From CAVPOO01 sp963707015 (GTDB taxonomy: Bacteria; Pseudomonadota; Gammaproteobacteria; Thiohalobacterales; Thiohalobacteraceae), in contig CAVPOO010000007.1 in the NCBI GenBank assembly GCA_963707015.1, positions 62,001 through 126,000 on the forward strand: a stretch of 64,000 nt of DNA, in the 5' to 3' direction. Positions 38,001 to 45,230 of the stretch are shown piece after piece. Position 1 is the stretch's first letter; each line of letters begins with the position of its first letter. Position numbers and translations under genes: made by a program. The notes under the pieces are model-generated. The model saw only the letters and a list, made by a program, of their open reading frames with translations, did no database searches and had not been told where the DNA came from.

Positions 38001-38152
38001 TCACCGTGACAGCCCGCACAGTTATTGTTACCGCTCGTCGTGTACACCTGAAATGCAACTGCCTGCGGTACCCAGGTCAGCACGGCGATAGATGCGAGGA
38101 ACGAGAGCAGCGCCGCTCGTGCCATCCGTAGTTTTGGAATCATCGTTTTCAT
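35012..38152 (-). CDS. Tetraheme c-type cytochrome E with seven HYR-type repeats
   Basis: 1,046 residues; ATG at 38152 preceded by GGAGGAG. Signal peptide (LLSFLASIAVLTWVPQAVA), then four heme motifs: CAGCH 45-49, CNTCH 83-87, CTGCH 111-115, CADCH 138-142, with HDPHRNSW between. A cadherin-like segment (QAPVANNDTASTPRNTPVTINVLANDTD) leads into seven HYR-like repeats of ~90 residues beginning N.APVVTAPAPITIT. A Cys near the end of odd repeats (ATDSCG) alternates with a Cys near the start of even repeats (APLC). The C-terminus is a CARDB/Ig-like domain (IGIQLTVQNNGANEGSAPATIVG). Probably a cell-surface, adhesive heme protein. Followed by a terminator and the double FKBP gene. Confidence 0.9.
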   Translation of the reverse strand: MKTMIPKLRMARAALLSFLASIAVLTWVPQAVAFQVYTTSGNNNCAGCHGDYRANGYVSQKDGTPWNNNLHDPHRNSWLGGDCNTCHGSGGRSPVQLGSSVGGNGLPGVSCTGCHEPVGLRAHHINSGAVTPADPEYCADCHSDPAPSPESALPIYYSILPDNAHPNKPTDPCNTPPFPTPNGNENKFGPTGLDNDGDLLDDAADPDCAVTPQNQAPVANNDTASTPRNTPVTINVLANDTDDGLPNPPATITVASVIPGSGGTPVNNTTNVSFTPTNNVCGVATFQYTATDSQLTSNTATVSVTVGDLNPPVVTAPAPITITVPAGTTSVPATDPAIAAFLAAATADDAVDGPRPVTNNAPANFPLGTTTVVFSATDLCNNTGTANSTVTVVQAANNVPVVTAPAPITVTAPLCEVSVPRTTPAIQTFLNSATATDVEDGTLPVGNNAPVNFQLGATTVTFSATDSQGATGTDISSVTVNETPNSAPVVTAPAPLTITVAQGTTSVPASDPAIQAFLAAATASDAEDGTLTVSNDAPANFGVGTTTVTFSATDSCGLNRTATSTVTIEVVGNTAPVLTPPSAQTVTGPLCATAVPRTNPAIAAWLALATATDAEDGNLTASITNNAPASFPAARAPGVPTQVTFSVTDNGNPPAPPATTTASSTLTVVDPNTAPVVSAPTTLTITLPAGTDPATTVPVTDPRIQAFLAGASATDGEDGDLVVSNTAPAAFPVGTTTVVFSATDGCGVISSASSAVLIEIAGNQAPLVTAPAPVSVVAPLCALSVPDTEPTIAAFLAGATAVDPEDGPLPVFNDAPANFPLNLTTVTFTATDSLGLSGSADSTVTVIETPNTAPAVTAPAPITLTVPAGTTSVPATDPAIVAFLADASATDAQDGPLPVVNNAPTAFPLGTTTVTFTATDSCGAIGSATSTVTIQEEVVVVVDLDIAQLKVTNRVRLARVRPIGIQLTVQNNGANEGSAPATIVGVQNGVEVYNATLTVSDGVGNGRTKFNFPDFTPTVAGNIVWTATIADGDPDVDQATATTVVQ

Positions 38153-38297
38153 TACTCCTCCGTTATTACTTCCCGGTTAAAGCACCCATCTCGGCGGGCG
38201 CGTCCATGTTTGCTCCGCGGTACACTTCAACTGCCGTGTCATCTCATGCGGATCAGTCGGCATGCGTTGCCAAAGGTGCATGCTGGACCCTGAGCAA

Positions 38298-38313
38298 GGC
38301 AATAAATGGACCA
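38298..38313 (-). promoter_or_regulatory. Sigma-54-type promoter of cytochrome E (unit E)
   Basis: Minus strand TGGTCCATTTATTGCC, spacing correct, about 146 bases before the start codon; 14 of 16 bases as in unit D. Confidence 0.7.
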
Positions 38314-38377
38314 GCGCGCCCAATACTCCAACTCACTGTCAGGTAACAGGTCGCCTCGTCCTCGGCCGCTCCTGCCA

Positions 38378-38434
38378 TGACAAAAGCGTCATGCGCCCAT
38401 GCCAAACTGGCATACATGCCTGCCAGTACTGACA
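38378..38434. promoter_or_regulatory. Upstream activator repeats (unit E)
   Basis: ATGACA, GTCATG, and CTGACAG half-sites plus CATGCC repeats, starting 65 bases upstream of the -24 element. Confidence 0.5.
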
Positions 38435-38580
38435 GGCTTCCTATTTGGAGTCAGTGACAGCGGTATCGAATGTTCACCTTGATCCAGACGCGGTGAGTCT
38501 GGTTTGAAGGGTCGGCGTCGCTCTGCCTGCCGGTTGTGTTCCGTGAGGCCTTCGTTGCCCAATAGCCTCGAAAAAAAGAA

Positions 38581-38607
38581 AAGGGGAGGGGGTTGCCCCC
38601 TCCCCTT
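38581..38607 (-). terminator. Intrinsic terminator of HYR protein F
   Basis: Perfect 12-bp arms AAGGGGAGGGGG / CCCCCTCCCCTT, loop TTG; the minus strand continues TTCTTTTTTTCG. Confidence 0.9.
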
Positions 38608-38635
38608 CAGACCGTTCGAAGAACGGGACTAGCGG

Positions 38636-41173
38636 CTAGTCGCCGTCATCTTCGTGATCATCATCATCGTCATCTGCCCTGCCCCCGCCGCAACGCACCT
38701 GGGTGGTTCCCTCCAGGGTGTCGTTGCCGGGATCGCCATTCTGGGCGGCGTTGATGGTCGCGGTCCAGGTGACCACCCCTGCGACAGGCGCCATGCAGAT
38801 GATGTCCGAACGGAAGCGGAACCGGGTCGTCCGCCGACCCGGCGAGACGCTCTCCGTTACCGCATCCGGCGTCACCACCGCCTCGACACCCGCGGGCGCA
38901 GCCACCGACAGGACCACTGTCGCGTCCTGCGTGATGGTGTCGCCATCACCGCGCACCGTGATGATCCTGGATACGGTTCTGCCCGTCCTGGCGTTGACCC
39001 GATCGGGCACCTGCAGCCGGGTCAGGAACACGTCGGCACCGCCGGCTTCCAGCTGGACGGTCACGCTGGAGGTTGCGGTCGTGGTCACACCGCAGTTGTC
39101 GGTCGCTGAGAAGGTCACCGTCGTCGTGCCGATGGGGAAGTCGGCAGGCGCATCGTTGCTGACGCTCAGCGTACCATCCTCCGCGTCACTGGCACTTGCC
39201 GAGGCCAGCCAGGCCGCAATCTGCGGATCCGTCGCCGCCACCGAGGTGGTGCCCGCCGGGACCGTCAGACCCAACGGAGCTGGCGCGTTCACGACAGGCG
39301 CGGTGTTGGTGTCGTTGACCGTCGCCGTCGAGGTCGCAGCACCCGTAGCGTTAGCGCTGTCGGTGGCCGAGAAGGTCACGGTCGTCGTGCCGATGGGGAA
39401 GTCGACGGGTGCATCATTACTGACAGGCAGACCGCCGTCCTCAGTATCGGTGGCGGTCGCCGAGGCGAGCCACGATGCAATCGGCTCGTCGGTGGCCGGC
39501 ACCGAGGTCCCGCACAGCGGCGCATCGACCGTCAGCGGATCGGGCGCCGTCACCACCGGCGTGGTGTTGCCCTGTACCTCGATGGTAACCGAGGCGGTAA
39601 CCGTCGTGGTCAAACCACAGCTGTCGGTCGCCGTGAAGCTCACCACCGTCGTACCGATCGGGAACTCGGCGGGCGCATCATTGCTCACCGTCGCCGCGGG
39701 ATCCTCCGCATCGGTGGCGCTCGCCGAGGCGAGCCAGGATGCGATCGGCTCGTCGGTGGCCGACACCGGTCCCGTGCTGCCCGCCGGCAACGTGATCACC
39801 AGCGGATCAGGCGTCGGCGCGGTCACCACCGGAGCGGTGTTCGGCATCTCCGCGACACTGACCGTGGCGGTCGCCTCGCCGTTCGCGCCGAGGCTGTCGC
39901 TGGCGCTGAAGGTCACCGGCGTGTTGCCAAGCGGGAAATCGATCGGTGCATTGTTGCTGACCGCGACTGGTCCTTCTTCGGCGTCGTTGGCAGTCGCCGT
40001 ACCCAGCCAGCCGGCAATGGTGCCGCTGAAGTTGTCAGCGATAGCCGACTGCGGCACGGAGCTCGCACAGAGCGGCGCCGTCACCGTCAGCGGATCCGGC
40101 GTGGGTGCGGTCACAACCGGTATCGCGTTGTCTGCGACCTGGATGGTCACGCTGGCCGCGGCCGAGCCTGTGTTGCCACAACCATCGGTGGCGGTGAAGG
40201 TCACCGGGGTGGTGCCAACCGGGAAGGCAGCCGGAGCGTTGTTGTTGACGGGGACCGTACCCTCTTCCGGGTCGGTAGCACTTGCCAAGGCCAGCCAGGC
40301 CGCAATCGCCGGGTCGCTCGCCGGCACCGTGGTGGCCGGATCGGTGCCCGCGGGCAGCGTGATCACCAGCAGATCTGGCGTTGGCGCCGTCACGATGGGT
40401 GCATTGGCGTCCCCCACATTGACGGTGACTGTCGCGCGGTTCGACACATCGTTCCCATCTGTCGCATCGTAGCTGAAGGTGTCGGCCCCGCAGACATTAG
40501 TCGCCGGCGCATAGTTGCATTGGGGCGTCGGAGTCGTCGCGGAGAGGCTGCAGCTTACCGTACCGCCATTGGCACTGGTGTTGTCGAAGCTGTTCACCGT
40601 CAGGGTATCGTTGTCCGCATCGGTATCGTTCGCCAGGACGTCGATATCAACGGGTGTATTGACCGCCGTGCTGGCCGTATCGGCATTGGCGACCGGCGCA
40701 TTGTTACCCGCGGCTGGGTCCAGCTGGTTAGCCGCGATGAAGGTGGGAGGCGCTTCCGTATTGCCGGTCGGCTGGCAATTGCCGCGGATATAGGTGGGAT
40801 TGACATTGCCGGACGTCCAACCAGGCTGTGTACCGGCGTTGATCTCCGTGATGTTGTTGGAACCGGTGGGGTCAGCATCGGAATCTACATTTTCCACGGC
40901 CGTGATACGCTGGCTAACACTACCCCCCTGATCACAGAACGCTTTTCCGTAGGGATTCAGGTCCTGGGTGCTCGCCGCGTGGCATATTCTGCATCGGTCG
41001 TTACCCGTACCTGCATTTTCATCGGTTTGAGAACCGGGATAAGTGTTAAGCCAGGTAGTAAGATATCCTGATGCAGCGTAACTCGGTGGCGCCGCTACAA
41101 ATGCGGACAGCGATACGGCGATTGACAGTCCGGCCAATGGTAACCATCGCCGGTTCCTTAAGGGTGCTTTCAT
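38636..41173 (-). CDS. Monoheme protein F with five HYR-type repeats and an acidic tail
   Basis: About 845 residues; ATG at 41173 preceded by GGAGGAGGAG. Signal peptide (LPLAGLSIAVSLSAFVAAPPSYA), monoheme module (CRICH 61-65, LNPYGKAFC, NVDSDADPTGSNNITEI) shared with D and G, and a cadherin-like linker (NAPVANADTASTAVNTPVDIDVLANDTD). Five HYR-like repeats follow with the same alternating Cys pattern as protein E (DGCG / APLC / DSCG / APLC / DNCG). The C-terminal domain (VTWTATINAAQNGDPGNDTLEG) resembles that of E, and a tail of about 12 Asp/Glu with one His ends the protein. Likely extracellular scaffold with one heme. The usual promoter position is occupied by transposase debris. Confidence 0.88.
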   Translation of the reverse strand: MKAPLRNRRWLPLAGLSIAVSLSAFVAAPPSYAASGYLTTWLNTYPGSQTDENAGTGNDRCRICHAASTQDLNPYGKAFCDQGGSVSQRITAVENVDSDADPTGSNNITEINAGTQPGWTSGNVNPTYIRGNCQPTGNTEAPPTFIAANQLDPAAGNNAPVANADTASTAVNTPVDIDVLANDTDADNDTLTVNSFDNTSANGGTVSCSLSATTPTPQCNYAPATNVCGADTFSYDATDGNDVSNRATVTVNVGDANAPIVTAPTPDLLVITLPAGTDPATTVPASDPAIAAWLALASATDPEEGTVPVNNNAPAAFPVGTTPVTFTATDGCGNTGSAAASVTIQVADNAIPVVTAPTPDPLTVTAPLCASSVPQSAIADNFSGTIAGWLGTATANDAEEGPVAVSNNAPIDFPLGNTPVTFSASDSLGANGEATATVSVAEMPNTAPVVTAPTPDPLVITLPAGSTGPVSATDEPIASWLASASATDAEDPAATVSNDAPAEFPIGTTVVSFTATDSCGLTTTVTASVTIEVQGNTTPVVTAPDPLTVDAPLCGTSVPATDEPIASWLASATATDTEDGGLPVSNDAPVDFPIGTTTVTFSATDSANATGAATSTATVNDTNTAPVVNAPAPLGLTVPAGTTSVAATDPQIAAWLASASASDAEDGTLSVSNDAPADFPIGTTTVTFSATDNCGVTTTATSSVTVQLEAGGADVFLTRLQVPDRVNARTGRTVSRIITVRGDGDTITQDATVVLSVAAPAGVEAVVTPDAVTESVSPGRRTTRFRFRSDIICMAPVAGVVTWTATINAAQNGDPGNDTLEGTTQVRCGGGRADDDDDDHEDDGD

Positions 41174-41256
41174 AAGACTCTCCTCCTCCATGATTTATCG
41201 TGACGACGCCACCTGTTACGGCGGGCGTCTCGTTTGCGACTGCAAACTGTCGGCAA

Positions 41257-41520
41257 AAAGGGGTCGGTGACAAATGAGTCTAATTCTCACCATTCTGCGC
41301 GCGGCGTCCCTGCTTTGAGCGGTCGGCCCCGCTTGGCCTGCCCAACGGATCGACCCAACGCCCGCTGAATCTGTTCCCTGAATCGGTCGTTGCCCAAGGG
41401 CATCGAAAAACGGGCAGCCGTTCGGATCGCATGAACTTCCGTCGGCGATAACACGCTCGAAGGCAGATAGTATCACCCTCACCGTTTGGGGATGCGAACG
41501 CTACTCGGTTGTCGCTCCTT
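41257..41520 (-). mobile_element. Internally deleted REP-associated transposase element (T1)
   Basis: Left end AAAGGGGTCGGTGACAA at 41257-41273; the right end is degenerate (TTGTCGCTCCTTTT). The interior encodes only the last ~60 residues of the transposase (EVHAIRTAARFSMPLGNDRF, ALGRSVGQAKRGRP), nearly identical to T2. It lies 84 bases upstream of gene F, where units A-E have their promoters. Confidence 0.8.
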
Positions 41521-41528
41521 TTGGAGCA

Positions 41529-41924
41529 TTAGGTTTTAATGACCTTCAAGGGGTAGTATTTTGCAATCGGTGCGAAGTCCTTGTCGTTGTGCAGCAGCGG
41601 GCAATGATGTTCGAGGGCCGTGGCGGCGATGATGCAGTCGTTCGTCTTGCGGATGGTGAGGCCCTGCTTTCGCAGTTTGCGGTAAATGTCAGCTGCCCGA
41701 ACGAATACAGCTTCAGGCATTGGCAACATGATGAGTATACCAAGAGAGCGCCGCACGCGCCGATAGGTGGTGTCATCGGCAATACCCTGAAGGATTTCCG
41801 TCAGAATGATGCCGCACAGGGCAAGGTCTTCGTTATCGAGGATCAATTGTTCCAGCGTGGCCACATGGGTCAAGTCACGACCCGCAAAGAAGTCGATCCA
41901 GACGCTCGTGTCAACCAGAGTCAC
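41529..41924 (-). CDS. vapC: VapC-type PIN-domain toxin (1)
   Basis: 131-residue ribonuclease toxin of the PIN family. Acidic active-site residues are visible in LVDTSVWIDFF, ILTEILQG, TNDCIIAATAL and LLHNDKDF. The GTG start overlaps the vapB stop by 4 bases (GTGA). A near-identical second copy is at 43877-44272; differences include YLSPLIMLPMTEAAYARA against SLGILIMLPMPEAVFVRA. Confidence 0.93.
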   Translation of the reverse strand: MTLVDTSVWIDFFAGRDLTHVATLEQLILDNEDLALCGIILTEILQGIADDTTYRRVRRSLGILIMLPMPEAVFVRAADIYRKLRKQGLTIRKTNDCIIAATALEHHCPLLHNDKDFAPIAKYYPLKVIKT

Positions 41925-42136
41925 TGACCGCGTCCGGTACGCATCTCCCCAAGATCACCCTCCCAGCTGACCTTGCCTTTGAGTGACAGGAGTTTCTTCT
42001 GCTGCTTGTGGCGCAGAAGTTCGCGCAAGGCGAAATCAACCAGCTCGCGGCGGGTCTTGAGGCCCGTGGCTTTGAGGCCCGCCTCGACCAGTTTGCTGTC
42101 CAGCACGATGTTGGTACGCACGGTATCTGATTTCAC
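41921..42136 (-). CDS. vapB: VapB-type antitoxin (1)
   Basis: 71 residues, DNA-binding antitoxin of VapC: VRTNIVLDSKLVEAGLKATG, TRRELVDFALRELLRHKQQ, and the C-terminal toxin-binding part KLLSLKGKVSWEGDLGEM. The GTG start at 42136 is chosen because GGAG lies 9 bases upstream and the paralogue has ATG at the same position. Transcribed with vapC; the operator lies just upstream. Confidence 0.9.
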   Translation of the reverse strand: MKSDTVRTNIVLDSKLVEAGLKATGLKTRRELVDFALRELLRHKQQKKLLSLKGKVSWEGDLGEMRTGRGQ

Positions 42137-42158
42137 GGCATCTGGCTCCACAAGAATC

Positions 42159-42187
42159 ATACACATAATCTTTACTAGCATGTGTAT
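42159..42187. promoter_or_regulatory. Probable vapBC 1 operator
   Basis: Perfect 8-bp inverted repeat ATACACAT-N13-ATGTGTAT, 23 bases upstream of the vapB start. The end of transposon T2 lies 10 bases further out. Confidence 0.5.
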
Positions 42188-42936
42188 TGTAGGCTCGAAA
42201 GGGGTCGGTGACAAATGAGTCTAATTCTCACCGACGTTGCACGCGGCTTCCCCGCGTTGAGCGGTCGGCCCCGCTTGGCCTGCCCAACGGATCTACCCAA
42301 CGCCTGCTGAATCTGTTCCCTGAATCGATCGTTGCCCAAGGGCATCGAAAAGCGGGCAGCCGTTCGGATCGCATGAACTTCCGTCGGCGATAAGGCGCTC
42401 GAAAACAACTCACGGTAAGCGCCTTGCCGTTCGGCGTGCGACGATCCCAATCGCTGATAGAGAGGATGCGCGGTGAGCCTTTCGTCAGGCCTTCCCTGGG
42501 CATTGTGCCGGTAACTCGACCACGGATAGTCGCCGGGGTGGTTGACCATGTTTGCAGCAACGGGGTTCAGCTCGATGTAACGGTAACAACTGAGAAGATA
42601 CGGCTCGGCGTCGACGAGACTGGCCTTATGGCGACTCTCCCACAAGGTACCGCAGCGTTGATAGGTCTTGTTGATGTACTGCACATAACGCCGCCCGATC
42701 GATTGCATCACACGTGAGATGCCCGGCGCATCCTCGGGCGTCATCAACAGGTGAACATGGTTGGTCATCAATACATAGGCGTGCACCGCGACAGCATTGC
42801 GGTCGCAGGCCTCGCCCAGACACTCAAGATAGTAGTGGTAGTCCCGTTCGGCAAAGAAACAGGCAGCGCGGTTATTGCCCCGCTGAATTACATGGCAGGG
42901 CACTTCCGGGAGATACATCCTCGGCTTGCGTGGCAT
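42175..42936 (-). CDS. REP-associated tyrosine (Y1/HUH) transposase, full-length
   Basis: About 253 residues of the IS200-like Y1 transposase family. Start at MPRKPRMYLPEVPCHVIQRGN (42936). The HUH motif is in LMTNHVHLLMTPED; RRYVQYINKTYQRCGTLWESR carries the family's Tyr region; YLLSCYRYIELNPVAANMV and YPWSSYRHNA follow. The C-terminus ERLTAHPLYQRLG...EVHAIRTAARFSMPLGNDRFREQIQ is the REP-type extension. The frame runs past the element's left end (42198) and stops at 42175. It is the only intact copy in the window and probably mobilised T1 and T3-T5. Confidence 0.9.
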   Translation of the reverse strand: MPRKPRMYLPEVPCHVIQRGNNRAACFFAERDYHYYLECLGEACDRNAVAVHAYVLMTNHVHLLMTPEDAPGISRVMQSIGRRYVQYINKTYQRCGTLWESRHKASLVDAEPYLLSCYRYIELNPVAANMVNHPGDYPWSSYRHNAQGRPDERLTAHPLYQRLGSSHAERQGAYRELFSSALSPTEVHAIRTAARFSMPLGNDRFREQIQQALGRSVGQAKRGRPLNAGKPRATSVRIRLICHRPLSSLQYTC

Positions 42937-43040
42937 GGCGATTCCTTTCGCAGCAAGGTCCATCCTGGACCCTCCCGGCAAATAGTATCACCCTCACCGC
43001 GCGGCGATGCGAATGCTTCTCGGTTGTCACCGACCCCTTT
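42198..43040 (-). mobile_element. Complete REP-associated transposase element (T2)
   Basis: Bounded by AAAGGGGTCGGTGACAA (42198-42214) and its exact inverse (43024-43040), enclosing an intact transposase gene. Confidence 0.85.
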
Positions 43041-43105
43041 TCGCTGTTGCATTGCCTTCCCTGAGGACAGGTTAGGGTATAGTCAAGATTGGCATGTATT
43101 TGTAA

Positions 43106-43150
43106 TAATCATAATTAATCAGTATGAGTCATAGTGATTAATTATGATTA
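43106..43150. promoter_or_regulatory. Operator palindrome of the ParDE-like pair
   Basis: Perfect 16-base inverted repeat, TAATCATAATTAATCA and its complement, 13-base spacer, ending 12 bases before the antitoxin start. Likely the autoregulatory binding site of the ribbon-helix-helix antitoxin. Confidence 0.65.
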
Positions 43151-43162
43151 GAGGAAAATGAA

Positions 43163-43435
43163 ATGGCGAATGCAAACACCAAAGTGCTTACAGCTCACGT
43201 CCCAGTCGCCTTGGCAGAGAAGGTCGATCAGTTGGCCAATCGGCTGGAACGCTCTCGTGGGTGGGTCATCAAACAAGCGTTGTCCGCATGGATTGAGCAG
43301 GAGGAGGAACGTCGCCGATTGACATTGAAAGCGTTGGCGGACGTGGATGCAGGAAACGTCATCGACCATCAGGCAATTCAAGCGTGGGCAGACAGTCTGG
43401 ACACCGATAGTCCCCTGCCCGTACCAGACAAATGA
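43163..43435 (+). CDS. CopG/ParD-like antitoxin
   Basis: 90 residues with a ribbon-helix-helix N-terminus (KVLTAHVPVALAEKVDQLANRLERSRGWVIKQALSAWI) and an acidic C-terminus (DSLDTDSPLPVPDK). ATG at 43163 follows AGAGGAAA. Overlaps the toxin gene by 4 bases (ATGA). Binds and neutralises the downstream ParE/RelE-like toxin and probably represses its own promoter through the palindrome just upstream. Confidence 0.88.
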   Translation: MANANTKVLTAHVPVALAEKVDQLANRLERSRGWVIKQALSAWIEQEEERRRLTLKALADVDAGNVIDHQAIQAWADSLDTDSPLPVPDK

Positions 43436-43707
43436 ATCTGAAATGGACCAGCAAGGCGTCATCCGATTTGGCGAGGCTTTATGAGTTCTTGGTTCCGGTA
43501 AACAAGCCAGCCGCAGCGCGCACCGTGCAATCATTAACGGCGGCATCCAGTCGCATATTGGAGCAACCGCGTATCGGTGAACGGCTTGACGAATTCGAAC
43601 CGCGTGAAGTTCGCCGCATCCTCGTCGGCCACTATGAAATACGCTATGAGATTCAGGAATCCACAATCTACGTGTTGCGACTTTGGCATACGCGAGAAGA
43701 CAGGTAA
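43432..43707 (+). CDS. ParE/RelE-family toxin
   Basis: 91 residues: LKWTSKASSDLARLYEFLV, QPRIGERLDEFEPREVRRILVGHYEIRYEI and IYVLRLWHTREDR, the standard ParE-type fold signature including the terminal RLWHTRED. Target (gyrase for ParE, ribosome-bound mRNA for RelE) cannot be decided from sequence alone; ParE-like wording is closer. Confidence 0.9.
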   Translation: MNLKWTSKASSDLARLYEFLVPVNKPAAARTVQSLTAASSRILEQPRIGERLDEFEPREVRRILVGHYEIRYEIQESTIYVLRLWHTREDR

Positions 43708-43744
43708 TCACCTCGGCTTAGCGTACAGTATCTGCCGTTTTGTG

Positions 43745-43860
43745 AGCTGACCCTACGATCCAGACGGTCACAGAGACGTTCACGGGCCTCTTACAGGTTG
43801 TGGTCAGCCTGCAGCCGCATCCAGAATGCCTCAGAATTCCGAAACAGTAAGCCCGATTCT
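43745..43860 (-). pseudogene. higA-like antitoxin remnant
   Basis: Minus strand gives SEAFWMRLQADHNL-stop-EARERLCDRLDR, matching the C-terminal half of the intact HigA at 45231-45524 (SESFWMGLQADYDLENARERLGDRLDR). An in-frame stop and missing N-terminus make it a remnant. It lies between two complete toxin-antitoxin pairs. Confidence 0.75.
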
Positions 43861-43876
43861 CCCAGGGAGCCTGGCG

Positions 43877-44272
43877 TCAGGTTTTGACGACCTTCAAGGG
43901 GTAGTGTTTTGCAATCGGTGCGAAGTCCTTGTCGTTGTGCAGCAACGGGCAATGATGTTCGAGTGCCGTGGCGGCAATAATGCAGTCGTTGGTCTTGCGG
44001 ATGGTAATGCCCTGCTTTCGCAGCTTGCGGTAAATATCCGCTGCCCGAGCGTATGCAGCTTCGGTCATTGGCAACATGATCAGTGGACTAAGATAGCGCC
44101 GGACGCGCCGGTGGGTGGTGTCATCGGCAATGCCCTGGAGGATTTCTGTCAGTATGATGCCGCACAGGGCAAGGTCTTCGTTATCGAGGATGAATTTCTC
44201 CAGCGTGGCCACATGCGCAAGGTCACGACCCGCGAAGACGTCGATCCAGACGCTGGTGCCAACCAGAGTCAC
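43877..44272 (-). CDS. vapC: VapC-type PIN-domain toxin (2)
   Basis: 131 residues, close paralogue of the toxin at 41529-41924, with the same acidic residues (LVGTSVWIDVF, ILTEILQG, TNDCIIAA, HNDKDF). The first active-site Asp of VapC 1 (LVDTSVW) is replaced by Gly here (LVGTSVW), which would be expected to weaken or abolish nuclease activity. The GTG start overlaps vapB 2 by 4 bases. Confidence 0.9.
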   Translation of the reverse strand: MTLVGTSVWIDVFAGRDLAHVATLEKFILDNEDLALCGIILTEILQGIADDTTHRRVRRYLSPLIMLPMTEAAYARAADIYRKLRKQGITIRKTNDCIIAATALEHHCPLLHNDKDFAPIAKHYPLKVVKT

Positions 44273-44484
44273 TGACCGCGTCCGGTACGCAGCTCCGCAA
44301 GATTCCCCTCCCAGCTCACCTTGCCTTTGAGTGACAGGAGTTTCTTCTGCTGCTTGTGGCGCAGAAGTTCGCGCAAGGCGAAATCAACCAGCTCGCGGCG
44401 GGTCTTGAGGCCAGTGGCCTTGAGACCGGCCTCGACCAGTTTCCTGTCCAGCACGATGTTGGTACGCACGGTATCTGATTTCAT
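44269..44484 (-). CDS. vapB: VapB-type antitoxin (2)
   Basis: 71 residues: SDTVRTNIVLDRKLVEAGLK, TRRELVDFALRELLRHKQQ, VSWEGNLAELRTGRGQ. ATG start with GGGGAGC 9 bases upstream. Differs from copy 1 at only a few positions, so cross-neutralisation of the two VapC toxins is likely. Confidence 0.9.
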   Translation of the reverse strand: MKSDTVRTNIVLDRKLVEAGLKATGLKTRRELVDFALRELLRHKQQKKLLSLKGKVSWEGNLAELRTGRGQ

Positions 44485-44677
44485 GGCCTCTGCTCCCCTG
44501 ATAAGCATACACACCACTTGCATATGTATGTGTGTTGTAGGCCGGCGTGGATTCGCGGGCAAGCCCGCTCCTGCGCTCCGGATCTCATCCCGTCAGTTGA
44601 TCCACGCCCTCGTATCGATACTCGGCTGTTACTCCGGGGTAATGACCGCCGGACAAATGGCTGGTAACCTGACATTT

Positions 44678-44693
44678 TGACGTCAAGACGTCA
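44678..44693. promoter_or_regulatory. Operator of the RelBE-like pair
   Basis: Inverted repeat TGACGTC-AA-GACGTCA, 19 bases before the antitoxin ATG. Confidence 0.6.
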
Positions 44694-44712
44694 TAATGCC
44701 AAATATATCCCC

Positions 44713-44946
44713 ATGAGCAGCAATCCCAAACGTGCAACCGTATATTTTGACCCGGCGCTACATCGCGCGCTTCGGGTCAAGGCAGCGGAGACCGAGCGGA
44801 CCATATCGGATCTGGTCAACGAGGCTGTGCAATTGAGCCTTGCTGAAGATGCAGAGGATCTTGCTGCATTTGAAGACCGAGTCAACGAACCAGATCTTCC
44901 CTATGAAGACGTCGTAAAAGATTTAAAACGGCGTGGAAAAATATAG
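44713..44946 (+). CDS. RelB/CopG-like antitoxin
   Basis: 77 residues. Ribbon-helix-helix start (KRATVYFDPALHRALRVKAAETERTISDLVNEAVQLSL) and an acidic tail (EDAEDLAAFEDRVNEPDLPYEDVVKDLKRRGKI). ATG at 44713 is preferred over 44677 because the upstream start would include the operator. Overlaps the toxin gene by 14 bases. Confidence 0.85.
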   Translation: MSSNPKRATVYFDPALHRALRVKAAETERTISDLVNEAVQLSLAEDAEDLAAFEDRVNEPDLPYEDVVKDLKRRGKI

Positions 44947-45211
44947 GGTCTCGATCAAGCGTTCTGCGGTGAAAGAAATTGAAGCCATACCGCAAAAGAA
45001 AGCACGGCAACGCATAATCCGACGTATCGGCCAACTGGCTGACAACCCCCGCCCTCCTGGGTCAGGCAAATTATCCGGCCACGACAGGTATCGTATACGT
45101 CACGGTGTGTACCGAATTGTTTACGGTATTGATGAGAATGAACTTGTGGTACTTGTGGTAGTTGTAGTGAAGGTGGGACATCGAAAAGATGTCTACCGCG
45201 GGCCCCTCTAA
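44933..45211 (+). CDS. RelE/ParE-family toxin
   Basis: 92 residues: YRVSIKRSAVKEIEAIPQKKARQRIIRRIGQLADNPRP, GSGKLSGHDRYRIRHGVYRIVYGI, VVVKVGHRKDVYR. The RIRHGVYRIVY and VGHRKDVYR segments are classic RelE signatures of an mRNA interferase. GTG start at 44933. Paired with the upstream antitoxin. Confidence 0.9.
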   Translation: MEKYRVSIKRSAVKEIEAIPQKKARQRIIRRIGQLADNPRPPGSGKLSGHDRYRIRHGVYRIVYGIDENELVVLVVVVVKVGHRKDVYRGPL

Positions 45212-45230
45212 GCGAAAAAGCCCGGTGATT

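Larger units (their letters stand above)
38153..38580. other. Regulatory intergenic region upstream of cytochrome E
   Basis: About 430 bases without a gene, holding the leader, sigma-54 element and repeats of unit E. The 3' end of gene F lies on the other side. Confidence 0.5.
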
